Positions 34,830 to 44,549 of a stretch of DNA of 64,000 nucleotides are shown here, piece after piece. The notes under the pieces were generated by a model. That model worked only from the letters and a program-made list of their open reading frames with translations, did not search any database and was not told where the DNA came from. This DNA is from Lentimicrobium saccharophilum (GTDB taxonomy: Bacteria; Bacteroidota; Bacteroidia; Bacteroidales; Lentimicrobiaceae). The translations under genes and the position numbers were made by a program. The stretch covers positions 124,001 to 188,000 of the forward strand of contig NZ_DF968182.1 of assembly GCF_001192835.1 (NCBI RefSeq), written 5' to 3'. Numbering within the stretch: position 1 is the stretch's first letter; every line of letters begins with the position of its first letter.

Positions 34830-35362
34830 AGTAAAGCAAACAAAATTATCTTACTATTTATCTGAATTCTGACGTCTGAATCCGGACTTCGGGTCAATCA
34901 ACACAAGCATTAGGAGATTCAATTAATCACTAACGGGATTTTGTTTTTTTCTTTTTCAAACACATTAAATAACGAATTCCCCGGCAAAGGAAATCCAGCA
35001 AAGAATTTTTCCTTAACCACCATTTTATGCCATCAATGGATCAGATCCAACAGGTACATACAGCCCCTCCGGAGCAAGTGGTGCAACTTTCCGGTATATC
35101 AAACGATCAGTTACCCCACGTTCCGAATAATTTCTGTCGTTTTCCGGATTTCGAAGGGAAAAATCAGCAATCGCGTTGCTGCTTTCGGGAAAATCTCTTA
35201 TTATTGTTATGCGTTTACCTGATAATCTTTGAATGGAAATGCTGTTTAAAACACATTTCAAACTGTTTTTAACCACCCGGAGCTGCCCGGCAACCCCGGC
35301 TGTTCCGGCATTCAGGCCCTGTATTGACCTGAAGGTGCTAATAGACAAATAATTATGTGACC

Positions 35363-35755
35363 ATGCCCATAGCACTTGAATTCCTGAATTTTATCATACC
35401 TATCGAAAAAATCGGGTCTCATTATCCCGGTGGATTTTCAGCATTTAAAACCCATTACACCCACCTGATCGGTGGGCGGGGGTGGTTCGACAATTACCTT
35501 GTCAGGGACGGGGCCGTGAACCCCATGGATATGGAGTTGCTGGTCGGAGAGTGGGAAAGTTATGGTTTGAAGGGCGCCACGGAAGAAAACGGGGAGATGG
35601 TGTGGATGGATTTCTGTGTGACTGATACCTTCGGCAGCCCCACGCTGCGCTGTAACTGGCTGATTGTTGAGAACCAATCGGCACGGCACACCGCTGATGC
35701 TTCTGAGCTGTTGGTTCACCGTGACAATGTTGCAGATATGTTTCAGCCGGAATAG
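35363..35755 (+). CDS. Hypothetical small protein
   Basis: 130 residues from ATG 35363 (a GTG two codons upstream at 35357 also opens the frame but is less likely). No signal peptide. Visible features: MPIALEFLNFIIPIEKIGSHYPGGF, GGRGWFDNYLVRDGAVNPMDMELLV, and a Trp-rich middle (EMVWMDFCVTDTFGSPTLRCNWLIVE). The amino acid pattern looks protein-like and the frame has no stop over its length, but no family was recognised. It is a single gene with no close neighbours on its strand. Confidence 0.72.
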   Translation: MPIALEFLNFIIPIEKIGSHYPGGFSAFKTHYTHLIGGRGWFDNYLVRDGAVNPMDMELLVGEWESYGLKGATEENGEMVWMDFCVTDTFGSPTLRCNWLIVENQSARHTADASELLVHRDNVADMFQPE

Positions 35756-35966
35756 CAACAGGTCCTTCCTGTAAATTTCCGGAGGGCTAAAACGGATTGG
35801 GCTCAACAGAAACGATCAGGCGGAGCCCTCAGCATAATTATCAGGTCAATGGTGACAAATCTTTTCTGCCCGGGTCTTTGCAGGCAGTTAAAATAACCGG
35901 CAGCAGTCAGTTATAATGAAAGCCATCGCCGTTCATTATTTTTGTTTTGAATGCGTGGGGTAATTC
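35756..35966. other. Gap before the SEC-C gene
   Basis: No gene or structured element recognised up to the promoter at 35967. Confidence 0.4.
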
Positions 35967-35997
35967 TTGAGGTTTTCCGGTTGAATTATTATGTTTG
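35967..35997 (+). promoter_or_regulatory. Bacteroidetes-type promoter for the SEC-C/TPR gene
   Basis: TTG at 35967-35969, 20 bases, TATGTTTG at 35990-35997. The distance to the ATG at 36151 is about 150 bp. Confidence 0.65.
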
Positions 35998-36150
35998 TGA
36001 AACGAAATGAAATCTTTGCGGAACAGATCTGGTTCAAGGGAAGATATTGATTGTGAGTATTGTAAAAGGTCTGTTTCCGCATGGGTGGCTAACCTACGGG
36101 TACGCAGGCATTAAACAATATTATTAATAATCCACATTAGGAAACAGGAG

Positions 36151-37707
36151 ATGGAAGAAGCATATAACTTTCATGGGTACAGAATAACAGAAGATTCACA
36201 ATTTGTATTCCGGCTTCGCGGGATTGGTGCTGAGTTAGCCGGCGAACTCGAAAAAGCAGCCATGGAGTGTCAGGATGAGAGGAACAGGCTTATTCTATCC
36301 CGCCTTAACCGGCTGGTAGAAGAACATCCTGAAATACCGATGTTTAAAAACTACCTTTCGATCGCTTATCATGTCAGGGGAGAACACCGGAAGGCTGCTG
36401 AAATCAACAAACAGCTTTTCAGGGAACATCCCGATTATCTCTTTGCACGCATTAACCAGGCAAATTATCTGATCGAAAATGATGAAACGGAAAAGGTACC
36501 CGGAGTGCTGGGAGAAACGCTTGAACTCAAATCCCTTTATCCTGAGCGGGAGGTTTTTCACCATGCCGAGTTAAAGAGTTTTTTGAATGTGGTTATCCGG
36601 TATCATGCTGCTTTAGGTGACCTTGAGCCTGCTGAAGAAAAGCTTGATTTGCTGAAGGAGCTTGCTCCCGATGATTATGTTACAGAGCAGGCAGAGACTT
36701 TCCTTTACGGACTCAGGTTAAATAAGGCATTTCTTCGTATACAGGAGCAGCAAAAGTTAAAAATAGAGCCTGAAATCACGAAGAAAATTCCTCATTTGGA
36801 GAATCAGGCCCCGCCTGTTTTTAAGCATGACGAAATAAATAATCTCTACCAGTTTGGAATACGGATACCCGGCGAAAAACTGGATGAAATACTTGCATTG
36901 CCGCGCTTGTCGCTTATTTCCGATCTGGAGGCAGTGTTGCAGGATGCGGTTGACCGTTATGGTTTCTTTCATGAACTGGATTATAATGAGGAAACCCAGA
37001 GTTTTGCCCTGCACGCGCTTTTTTTGCTTGGTGAATTGAAAGCAACAGAGAGTTTACCCCGGATACTGGATTTTATTGACGCAGACGGGTATTTTCTTGA
37101 TTTCTGGCTGGACGATCATAAAACCGAAACACTATGGCAAGTGATATATTTACTTGGTTTGAACAATATCAGTGCTTTACAGCAATTTCTGGTCAAGCCG
37201 GGCGTGTACACCTACAGCAAAATGATCGTTGCGGATGCGTTGAGTCAGATCACGCTGAGCCATCCGGAAATGCGCGACGAAATGCTCCGTGTTTTTACAG
37301 CTGTCTTTGAAACATTTGCGGAGGCTTCCATTGAAGATAACCTTGTGGATACGGAGTTTATGGGTCTGGCCATTTGCAATGTAATTGACTGCTGCTTGAT
37401 AGAATTGCTTCCCCTTATTGAAACGCTTTTTGAACGGAAATATGTCGCAGAAGGTATTTGTGGAGACTTTCAGGATGTGCAGCAAGCTTTTGATGATCCT
37501 AACAGGATTAACGTCAGAAACATTCTGCCTGTCAAGGAATTATATCAGCACATCCTCAGCACCTGGAGTGGTTATACTGACAAAGTAAAGCAATATACAA
37601 ATGATTTCGCGGAACCCGCTCAGCCTGCCGTTAAGGTGAAAATCGGCCGTAATGACCCCTGCCCCTGCGGAAGCGGAAAGAAGTACAAGAAATGCTGCAT
37701 GGAGTAG
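36151..37707 (+). CDS. TPR- and SEC-C-containing protein with DUF1186-like middle
   Basis: 518 residues, cytoplasmic. Residues ~35-200 are TPR-like helices (LVEEHPEIPMFKNYLSIAYHVRGEHRKAAEINKQLFREHPD). Residues ~240-440 resemble the DUF1186 helical-repeat region (LPRILDFIDADGYFLDFWLDDHKTETLWQVIYLLGL). The last 22 residues end in a SEC-C motif RNDPCPCGSGKKYKKCC, which binds zinc and in SecA contacts SecB. The function is unknown, probably a zinc-binding scaffold linked to protein handling. The stop is followed 28 bp later by the glycosylase start, so the two are likely cotranscribed. Confidence 0.9.
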   Translation: MEEAYNFHGYRITEDSQFVFRLRGIGAELAGELEKAAMECQDERNRLILSRLNRLVEEHPEIPMFKNYLSIAYHVRGEHRKAAEINKQLFREHPDYLFARINQANYLIENDETEKVPGVLGETLELKSLYPEREVFHHAELKSFLNVVIRYHAALGDLEPAEEKLDLLKELAPDDYVTEQAETFLYGLRLNKAFLRIQEQQKLKIEPEITKKIPHLENQAPPVFKHDEINNLYQFGIRIPGEKLDEILALPRLSLISDLEAVLQDAVDRYGFFHELDYNEETQSFALHALFLLGELKATESLPRILDFIDADGYFLDFWLDDHKTETLWQVIYLLGLNNISALQQFLVKPGVYTYSKMIVADALSQITLSHPEMRDEMLRVFTAVFETFAEASIEDNLVDTEFMGLAICNVIDCCLIELLPLIETLFERKYVAEGICGDFQDVQQAFDDPNRINVRNILPVKELYQHILSTWSGYTDKVKQYTNDFAEPAQPAVKVKIGRNDPCPCGSGKKYKKCCME

Positions 37708-37735
37708 TTACTTTACAGATACTCATAACCTGAAA

Positions 37736-38428
37736 ATGACTTTTGCCGACCGGATCATCGCAATGAACAAGTCTCTGGATTTTAAGGGAAAACTTCCCGA
37801 AGGAATCAGCGTGATGAACCCCTTCGGCGGGAACAGTGAATCCCTGGCTGTTTCCTCTTTATTCTACAAAACATTTTACAACGACAACCGGAAACGACGC
37901 CTGATCCTTGGGATAAATCCGGGCAGGTTTGGGGCAGGGGTAACGGGTATTCCTTTCACCGATACAAAACGGCTTAAAAATGAGTGCGGCTTATCTTATT
38001 CCGGTAATGAAACCCATGAGCCTTCCTCTGTATTTGTTTATGACGTGATTGCCGGTTATGGCGGGGTATATAAATTTTACGCGGATTTTTACATCAATTC
38101 GGTTTGTCCGCTCGGATTTACCATCCGTGACTGGAAAGGCAGGGAGAAAAACTATAATTATTACGATAGCAGGGAGTTAACGGAAGCGGTTTACGAATTC
38201 ATCGTTGATAATATCAGAAAGCAGATCACAACCGGCATAGAAACTGACAGGTGTTTTTGTTTCGGAACAGGTAAAAATGAGCAGTTTCTCCGGGAGCTGA
38301 ATGAAGAATATGGATTTTTCGGCAACATCATTGCCCTTGAGCACCCCAGGTATATCATGCAATACAAGGCAAAACGGAAACAGTATTACATCGAAAAGTA
38401 TTTAAACGCATTTGGCCTGACCGGCTAA
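37736..38428 (+). CDS. SMUG2-like uracil-DNA glycosylase
   Basis: 230 residues from ATG 37736; an open frame extends upstream to 37652 but overlaps the SEC-C tail in another frame and is not family-like. It removes uracil (and perhaps other deaminated bases) from DNA in base excision repair. Motif 1 GINPGRFGAGVTGIPFTD (residues 59-76) and motif 2 HPRYIMQY (about 213-220) are those of the SMUG branch; the ending matches the DUF4918/SMUG2 group known from Bacteroidetes such as Pedobacter. The N-x-G-x-F pocket and the C-terminal His-Pro loop are intact. No frameshift; follows the SEC-C gene by 28 bp. Confidence 0.88.
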   Translation: MTFADRIIAMNKSLDFKGKLPEGISVMNPFGGNSESLAVSSLFYKTFYNDNRKRRLILGINPGRFGAGVTGIPFTDTKRLKNECGLSYSGNETHEPSSVFVYDVIAGYGGVYKFYADFYINSVCPLGFTIRDWKGREKNYNYYDSRELTEAVYEFIVDNIRKQITTGIETDRCFCFGTGKNEQFLRELNEEYGFFGNIIALEHPRYIMQYKAKRKQYYIEKYLNAFGLTG

Positions 38429-38576
38429 GCGATGAAAATTCTTTATCATAGGCCAGGGCAAATCCCGGATCATAAAATTGTTAAAACCCGCCTTAAAAAC
38501 AACCAAGCAATGCAAATGTCGCTTAATAAATTTGAACAGATTTGTGTTTAAATTGGGGTAATAAATGCATGGATTT

Positions 38577-38777
38577 ATGCGTAAGACCTATAAAAAGCCT
38601 GCACCGGCCCCCAAATATATCAGTCCGGCTCGGCTGCCCCCCGAAGGATTTGAGACACCATTCGAGCGTTCACTTAACCCGGAAAACCGATGGGTGTTGT
38701 TGGCTTGATTGATTCCATGGGATGGGGCATACAATACTTCTCTGGATATTATGTTTGCAGAGAAAGGCTCCATTTGA
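38577..38777 (+). pseudogene. Decayed IS transposase N-terminal fragment (IS5/IS1182-like)
   Basis: From ATG 38577 the frame reads MRKTYKKPAPAPKYISPARL, then PPEGFETPFERSLNPENRWV LLA and a TGA at 38706; the same frame resumes with LIPWDGAYNTSLDIMFAEKG before a second TGA at 38775. The 'FERSLNPENRWVxLAxLIPWD' pattern is the N-terminal start of IS5/IS1182-type transposases common in Bacteroidetes. The downstream part is lost. The fragment is a footprint of a past insertion. Confidence 0.72.
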
Positions 38778-38835
38778 CTCATCAATTTTGACAAGCTTTC
38801 ACAAGAGGCTGGGCATGGATCAGGTAAATATCATT

Positions 38836-38885
38836 AGGTGCAACGCACCGCAACATCATCAGGTGCAGCGCACCGCGACATTCTG
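38836..38885 (+). repeat. Dyad repeat, two 25-bp units (GGTGC...GCACC), locus 2
   Basis: Units at 38836-38860 and 38861-38885, with the same GGTGC / GCACC dyad and period as the pair at 31433-31482, 7.4 kb away. Confidence 0.85.
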
Positions 38886-38967
38886 GCCGTTACAATCGGT
38901 TTGCGAAAGAGCCATAAAGCGGTTTGCGGGAAATAAATATCCTGAAAACCGGCCATGCCACCCTGAT

Positions 38968-38998
38968 TTGGCATTCTCCCATTCAGTTTGTATTTTTA
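38968..38998 (+). promoter_or_regulatory. Promoter for the dihaem peroxidase gene
   Basis: TTG at 38968-38970, 20 bases, TATTTTTA at 38991-38998 (one mismatch to TAnnTTTG). It gives a transcript start just before the ATG at 39018 and rules out the upstream in-frame TTG at 38988. Confidence 0.6.
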
Positions 38999-39017
38999 CG
39001 GTAACAAAACCCGGATT

Positions 39018-40049
39018 ATGAAAAGAACTGTGATTTTTGTGTGCGCGGCGATGCTGCTGGCCGTATCCGCCTGTAAACAAAGGCAAAGTAATCAGGCAGC
39101 AGATCTTGAAAGGAAGGCAGACAGCCTGATAACCCTGGCAAATAACTTTTTTAAACCTTTACCGGCTGAGGCCCTGAATCCTGAGAATCCGCTTACCCCG
39201 GAGAAGGTAGCCCTGGGCAAGGCGCTCTATTACGACAACCGCCTTTCGCTGAACCAGACGCAAAGTTGCAACACCTGTCACGACCTGAAGACCTTTGGGG
39301 TGGACAACCTGCCCACCAGTCCCGGCGACAACGGCATGCCGGGCACCCGCAACTCCCCCACGGTGCTGAATGCCGCCCTGCATTTTCTGCAGTTCTGGGA
39401 TGGCCGTAACAAGGATGTGGAAGAACAGGCCGGAGGTCCCGTGATGAACCCCGCCGAAATGAATATGCCCAGCGAGGCCGTGGTGATGGACCGCCTTGCC
39501 GCTGACGGCAGATATGTTGAGATGTTTGCCGCCGCTTTCCCTGAAGAGAAGAATCCCGTCACCTTCACCAATATGCGCAATGCCATCGGTGCCTTCGAAA
39601 GGACCCTGCTGACCCCGGCGCGTTTCGACAAGTTTCTGGCGGGCGACCGGCAGGCGCTTACGGAAGCGGAACTGAACGGGCTGGGCGCTTTTATCGGGAC
39701 AGGATGTACCGCCTGCCACAACGGTGCTTTGCTGGGCGGCAATATGTTCCAGAAGTATCCGCTTTTTGGCACACACAAGGAATACACCGGCAGCGATGTG
39801 GACGATACCGGCAGGATGCAGGTAACCAAAAACGAAGCCGACCGCGACCTGTATAAAGTCCCTTCCATGCGCAACATCGCCGAAACCTGGCCTTACCTGC
39901 ACGACGGCAGTGTGAAGGAGCTGGATAAAACCATTGACATCATGGCCAGGGCCGAACTCAACAAAACCCTCACCCCTCAGCAGATCATCGATATTGAGGC
40001 TTTTCTGAAGACCCTTACCGGTAAAGTGCCGGCGGAAGCATTGAATTAG
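39018..40049 (+). CDS. Dihaem cytochrome c peroxidase (MauG/CcpA family) lipoprotein
   Basis: 343 residues. Signal with lipobox LAVSAC (Cys19), so a lipoprotein exposed to the periplasm. Two haem c sites: CNTCH (residues 84-88) and CTACH (230-234), the pattern of bacterial dihaem peroxidases that reduce hydrogen peroxide with electrons from small cytochromes. Other family marks: NSPTVLNAALHFLQFWDGR and KVPSMRNIAETWPYLHDGSV. The C-terminal part (TLTPQQIIDIEAFLKTL) is the usual end. It stands alone with its own promoter, suggesting a general oxidative-stress role. Confidence 0.93.
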   Translation: MKRTVIFVCAAMLLAVSACKQRQSNQAADLERKADSLITLANNFFKPLPAEALNPENPLTPEKVALGKALYYDNRLSLNQTQSCNTCHDLKTFGVDNLPTSPGDNGMPGTRNSPTVLNAALHFLQFWDGRNKDVEEQAGGPVMNPAEMNMPSEAVVMDRLAADGRYVEMFAAAFPEEKNPVTFTNMRNAIGAFERTLLTPARFDKFLAGDRQALTEAELNGLGAFIGTGCTACHNGALLGGNMFQKYPLFGTHKEYTGSDVDDTGRMQVTKNEADRDLYKVPSMRNIAETWPYLHDGSVKELDKTIDIMARAELNKTLTPQQIIDIEAFLKTLTGKVPAEALN

Positions 40050-40213
40050 AAAATAATTGACAATTCTGCTGTCGGGTGAAGAATGGATAGTCCGGATTTG
40101 TTTCGGGTTAACCCTGTATAGTCAATAGTTCAGCTTAACGGGGTTCTGTAAAGATAAATCCGGTTATACTGTTGCTAATCTGAAGGCGCTGTTTCCACCG
40201 GGTCCGTCTTCAA

Positions 40214-40987
40214 TTACTTCGTTTCCGTAAAGGTGATGGCCCCCCTGAAGGCGGTGATTTCGCGGCAAAGGTTAAACCCTTCAAAACAATAACTGTTGGC
40301 TCCCGTTTGGTTGCGGACTATCCTGATGGTTTCCCCGGGTTTGATTTCTTTGATAAAATTGGCCGAAACGGCTTGCGGGTATTTGTCCCTGTGAAATTCA
40401 TGGCCGAAGGTGTCCATCATCCAGTCGAAATAACGGGTGGTGGTGACATGCCGGTTGATGTCAAGGTCGAAATACGAAACCTTTATTTCCGCAACCGTTT
40501 CGCCATGCACGGGGCCCAGTTTCTCCGGCCTGTGCATCAGTCCGTGCCGGTCTTTCAGCCTGAAGAACATTGATGGGTCTTCCAGTTCGATCAGTTTGCC
40601 GCGTTTCGTTTCCATATCCACCGTCAGCCAGCCCGAGGTAGCCCGTGCAAGAACGTGTTCATGGCTGTCGCGCGCGATAAAGTCACGGATATACAGCAAC
40701 TTGTCGATGTCCTTTGGCCACGTCTCCATCACCCCGGTCTGCGTCCATCTTAACGGGTGGGCGATCTCAACCGAAATACGGCTGAGCACCCAGAAGAGCT
40801 TTTGCGGCATGAAATCACGGTAACCGAATCCAAGCCGGTCGGCCGACTGAATGGATGACTGTATCAGCAGGTTGATAAGTGCGCTCAGTTTTGCCCGGCC
40901 ATACATATCGGTTTCGGCCGATGTAACGGTAAAAGGCATGGAAAGGATCAGGTCGCCGGCTTCTGAAGGATGGTGTTGGTTCGGCAT
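40214..40987 (-). CDS. Acyl-ACP thioesterase
   Basis: 257 residues with two hot-dog domains. The N-terminal half reads PFTVTSAETDMYGRAKLSALINLLIQSS (compare FatA/FatB entry) and LGFGYRDFMPQKLFWVLSRISVEI; the second half has the catalytic stretch FDLDINRHVTTTRYFDWMMDTF, in which Asp/Asn and His supply the catalytic set. It releases fatty acids from acyl carrier protein in fatty acid synthesis. It lies 96 bp after the end of the BNR-repeat gene on the same strand, so coexpression is possible but not shown. No membrane or signal segment. Confidence 0.92.
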   Translation of the reverse strand: MPNQHHPSEAGDLILSMPFTVTSAETDMYGRAKLSALINLLIQSSIQSADRLGFGYRDFMPQKLFWVLSRISVEIAHPLRWTQTGVMETWPKDIDKLLYIRDFIARDSHEHVLARATSGWLTVDMETKRGKLIELEDPSMFFRLKDRHGLMHRPEKLGPVHGETVAEIKVSYFDLDINRHVTTTRYFDWMMDTFGHEFHRDKYPQAVSANFIKEIKPGETIRIVRNQTGANSYCFEGFNLCREITAFRGAITFTETK

Positions 40988-41082
40988 AATGCAGCGGATT
41001 CGGTGGATTCAGGGAGAAACCAAAGCCCGGCCTTTATGGGGACCGGACTTTGATTTTTCAGCGATTTGGGTTTATTCATCAA

Positions 41083-44000
41083 CTATTCCCATTCGGGCAG
41101 CCGGCCCGGTGTCCAGGGAACACCGGCTTTTTCCATCTCGGCTTCAAGCGCCGGAATATCAATAGTTCCGATTTGTTTCAACTGTGCATGCAGGGGAGGA
41201 AACTCTTCGCGGATGATTTCGTAACTGCGGCGCATGGTGGACGTCGGGGCAGATGTTGTCCCGTAGAAGGCGTAAATAAGGCTGCCCATCCGTTCGTTCA
41301 GGGCTACCGGTGCCGGCGGGTTCTCCTCACGGCTGGCTTTGGGTGTTTTTCCGGTAAACGCATACTGAATCTCATCCACTTTAAGTGAAAGCTGGTATAT
41401 CCTGGCTTTCAGTTCCGGGGAGGCTTCAGGTGTCTGATGTACGGCCTGCATCATGGTGGTGAGTTTGTCGGCCAGTTCGTTCATATAGCGTTGGGTTCCC
41501 TGAACCACGCGGGTAAGGCCGGCCACTTCGCGCTGGAAAGCGACCAGTGCCCCGCGGTCGGGAGCCGGAAGGGTGGTGTTGTTGAGCGGAACGGCTTTGA
41601 ATTCAACCGGTCCGGCCAGCTCACGGGTTTCCCCTCCGGCAACCATGGCCATGGAAACCTTATAATTCCCGGGCATCACAAACAAGCCGGAACCCCCGCT
41701 GCTGAACGGATCAAACTTGCCGTCACTCTTTCTTACGGGGGAAGTGCCTGCATACCTGAGGTCCCAGGTGAGGCGGTTCATCCCTTTCGAAGGACGGGAA
41801 TAGAGCCTCCGGATTACATTGCCTTCATCGTCGGTAATGGTAAACTTCAGGTAAGGCGCGATTTCCAGCTCTTCAGCCCTCAGTTCGGCCTCGGTGGGCT
41901 GTGGAATGCGCTCGCCTTTTTTGAACAATTCTTTTTCTTTTTCCCTGCGGATTTCTTTCAGGGTTTTGGGAACCTCCTTCAGCCAGTAGCTGAATGTGGC
42001 GCCGAACTCCGGATTTTTTGCCGCGTAATAGGATGAGCCCTGCCCGTATTTTCCGCCGGTTTCAATAAACATCAGCGCGTCTTTAACCGGGAAAATATGG
42101 GCTTCGCCTTCCATTACCGTTTTATTCACGGTGCGCAGGGGCGCATAGTTGTCGAGGATGTAGAATCCGCGTCCGAAGGTGGCGAGCACCAGGTCGCATT
42201 CTTTCTCCTGAATGGCCATGTCGTAAACTGCTATGGTCGGGATGCCGCTCTTCAGTTGTACCCATTGTTTTCCGCCATCAATGGTGAAGAAGATGCCAAA
42301 CTCGGTTCCTGCAAAAAGCAGGTCGGGATTTACCGCATCCTGGGCAATGGCATGTACCGGGCCGTTGGCCGGAAGGTTTGAAGCGATGGATGTCCAGGTA
42401 CGTCCTTTGTCGGCGCTCCGGAGCAGGTAAGGTTTGAAGTCGTCGCGCTTCAGGTTGCTGAATGCGGCAAACACGGTATTTTCATCGAAGCGGGAAGCGA
42501 GAATATCTGAAACATAGGTGTATTCCGGCACGCCCGGGAAACTCCCGGCTTTGCGCCAGGTTTGCGCATCCTCGCTGATCTGTATCAGGCCGTCGTCGGT
42601 GCCGGCGTACAGCAGGTTTTCCTTTACGGGCGATTCGTCGAAGGATACAATGGTTCCGAACAGGGAAGTGGAAACATCTTTGGCAACGGCGTCAATGCTC
42701 CAGAATTTGTCCATCACAGGCCAGGTGTTGCGGTCGGTGCCGGTGGTAAGATCATCCGAGATTACCGTCCAGGTATCGCCCCGGTCGTCGCTTCGGAAAA
42801 CCTTGTTGGCCGCTGTATAAAGGCGGGTGGGGGAGTGCCGGCTGATCATCAGGGGCGTATTCCAGTTCCATTTATAGGTATCTTCGCCCTTGCGCGGCTC
42901 CGGCCGGATGTCGATGGCTTCCCCGCTCTTGCGGTCGTAACGCACCATATTGCCGTACTGGGCTTCGGCATAAACAATATCGGGATTGGTGGGATCGGAA
43001 GCCGTCCAGAAGCCATCGCCCCCGTTGGTAACAAACCACTCATCGTTGATTACCCCGTAGCTGCTGATGTTGCGTGAAGGGCCGCCCATGCTGTTGTTAT
43101 CCTGGGTGCCTCCGTAAACATAATAGAATGGTTCGGTATTGTCGACATTTACCCGGTAGAACTGGGTAACCGGCAGGTTGTTCTTGAAGTGGTATTCTTT
43201 ACCACCGTCCCAGGTTTCATAGATGCCGCCGTCGCCACCGATCAGGAAGTGACTGGTATTTGCCGGATCGATCCAGAGGGCGTGGTCATCTACATGGCGG
43301 AATTTCACGCTCAGGTTATTCCAGTTCCTGCCACCGTCGGTGGTAACTTTTGAATAGGTGTCCATGGAGTAGATTTTATCCACATCTTTCGGATCGCAGT
43401 AGATTTCGTTGTAATACTGTCCGCTGGCATGGTAGCCGTTCATTTTATTCCAGGAAGCGCCGCGGTCGGTGGAGCGGAAAAAGCCGCCCGATTCACCGGA
43501 AGCTTCAATGATGGCAAAGATATAATCCGGGTTTGCCGGAGAAATGGCGATGCCGATACCGCCCACATCGCCCGAAGGCAGTCCGGAAGTGAGTTTTTCC
43601 CAGTTTGCCCCTGCATCCGTTGATTTCCAGATGGCCGATTCGGGCCCTCCGCCGATCTTGGTAAACACATGCCTGCGCCGCTGCTCCGAGGTGGCGTAGA
43701 GCACATCTGGATTCCGGGGGTCCATAATTACGTTATTGACACCGGTATGCTCACTGATATTCAGTACTTTATTCCATGTTTTTCCGCCGTCGGTGGTTTT
43801 ATAGAGTCCGCGCTCACCGCCGGGCCCCCACACCGATCCTTCGGCAGCCACATACACCACTTCGGTGTTGCGGGGATCGATGGCAATCATGCCGATCTGC
43901 CGCGATTCCTTTAACCCCATATTTTTCCATGACTTTCCTCCGTCAATGGTTTTATAAACGCCGTCGCCGTAGCCAAGCGCCCGTTGGTGATTGTTTTCAC

Positions 44001-44436
44001 CGGTTCCGGCCCAGATTACGTTCGGATTTCCGGGGTCCATAGCCAGACAGCCGATGGAGTAAGAGCCGTAGTTGTCGAATACAGGCTCCCAGGTAGTGCC
44101 GGCATTCACGGTTTTCCAGATATGGCCCGAGGCTACTGCCACATAGTATTCGGCGTTATTGCCGGGGTTAACGGCAAAATCTGCAATCCTTCCGGAGCTG
44201 AAGGCCGGACCTATTGATCTGAATTTCAGCCCACTGAAACTCCCTGACTTGAGCGTATCCGGTTCCGGCGTTATGTTTTTTTTCTGTGAGAATCCTTCAG
44301 GTAAAGCAAAAATGCTGAAAAAGAGAAAAAACAAAGCAATCAGAGATGCCGAAGGCATGATAATTGCTTTAATTTCGCGCGGTGAACCGGAAACGATGGT
44401 TTTAGCCACCGGATGAGGTAATGTACTAATGTTCAT
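41083..44436 (-). CDS. Large secreted BNR/Asp-box (Sortilin/VPS10-like) beta-propeller protein
   Basis: 1117 residues. Residues 27-51 (MPSASLIALFFLFFSIFALPEGFS) look like the real signal peptide, so translation may start at 44358 instead, with the first 26 residues then belonging to the leader. From ~75 to ~750 the chain repeats Asp-box motifs S/T-x-D-x-G-x-T-W (KTIDGGKSW, KTTDGGKTWNKV, KSTDAGANWEKL, RSTDRGASWNKM, RSDDRGDTWTVI, RSADKGRTWTSI, FTIDGGKQWVQL), the propeller blades of Sortilin/VPS10 or glycosidase-like proteins. The C-terminal ~300 residues have Ig-like and helical pieces. Many Bacteroidetes homologues are annotated as glycosyl hydrolases with no assay; the function is unproven. 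No T9SS tail. Confidence 0.85.
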   Translation of the reverse strand: MNISTLPHPVAKTIVSGSPREIKAIIMPSASLIALFFLFFSIFALPEGFSQKKNITPEPDTLKSGSFSGLKFRSIGPAFSSGRIADFAVNPGNNAEYYVAVASGHIWKTVNAGTTWEPVFDNYGSYSIGCLAMDPGNPNVIWAGTGENNHQRALGYGDGVYKTIDGGKSWKNMGLKESRQIGMIAIDPRNTEVVYVAAEGSVWGPGGERGLYKTTDGGKTWNKVLNISEHTGVNNVIMDPRNPDVLYATSEQRRRHVFTKIGGGPESAIWKSTDAGANWEKLTSGLPSGDVGGIGIAISPANPDYIFAIIEASGESGGFFRSTDRGASWNKMNGYHASGQYYNEIYCDPKDVDKIYSMDTYSKVTTDGGRNWNNLSVKFRHVDDHALWIDPANTSHFLIGGDGGIYETWDGGKEYHFKNNLPVTQFYRVNVDNTEPFYYVYGGTQDNNSMGGPSRNISSYGVINDEWFVTNGGDGFWTASDPTNPDIVYAEAQYGNMVRYDRKSGEAIDIRPEPRKGEDTYKWNWNTPLMISRHSPTRLYTAANKVFRSDDRGDTWTVISDDLTTGTDRNTWPVMDKFWSIDAVAKDVSTSLFGTIVSFDESPVKENLLYAGTDDGLIQISEDAQTWRKAGSFPGVPEYTYVSDILASRFDENTVFAAFSNLKRDDFKPYLLRSADKGRTWTSIASNLPANGPVHAIAQDAVNPDLLFAGTEFGIFFTIDGGKQWVQLKSGIPTIAVYDMAIQEKECDLVLATFGRGFYILDNYAPLRTVNKTVMEGEAHIFPVKDALMFIETGGKYGQGSSYYAAKNPEFGATFSYWLKEVPKTLKEIRREKEKELFKKGERIPQPTEAELRAEELEIAPYLKFTITDDEGNVIRRLYSRPSKGMNRLTWDLRYAGTSPVRKSDGKFDPFSSGGSGLFVMPGNYKVSMAMVAGGETRELAGPVEFKAVPLNNTTLPAPDRGALVAFQREVAGLTRVVQGTQRYMNELADKLTTMMQAVHQTPEASPELKARIYQLSLKVDEIQYAFTGKTPKASREENPPAPVALNERMGSLIYAFYGTTSAPTSTMRRSYEIIREEFPPLHAQLKQIGTIDIPALEAEMEKAGVPWTPGRLPEWE

Positions 44437-44549
44437 AATAAAATCGGGTTTTTAAAAGCCTGGTTTTGCAAAGGTGCAGCCTCAGAAGCCAGCTGTGTTT
44501 GACTGCCAAAGCTAAACAGAATAATCGATTTTAATAATTTCAAAACCTA

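Larger units (their letters stand above)
34393..35362. other. Gene-free region with strong hairpins
   Basis: About 970 bp between divergent genes. It contains a perfect 14-bp hairpin (34628-34659) and a 7-bp one (34814-34829), typical interspersed GC-rich dyads, and small open frames without coding character, among them a 93-codon frame at 34941 that I reject. No other feature seen. Confidence 0.6.
38429..38967. other. Gap with transposase remnant and dyad repeat
   Basis: Apart from the IS remnant (38577-38777) and the two dyad repeat units (38836-38885), nothing was recognised. Confidence 0.5.

Noticed and set aside
34941-35222. 93-codon plus-strand frame
   Set aside because: Composition and lack of ribosome site, promoter or recognisable protein pattern; lies in a repeat-bearing gap.
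38988-39017. TTG start of the peroxidase gene at 38988
   Set aside because: It lies within the promoter boxes, and the ATG at 39018 gives a proper lipoprotein signal.
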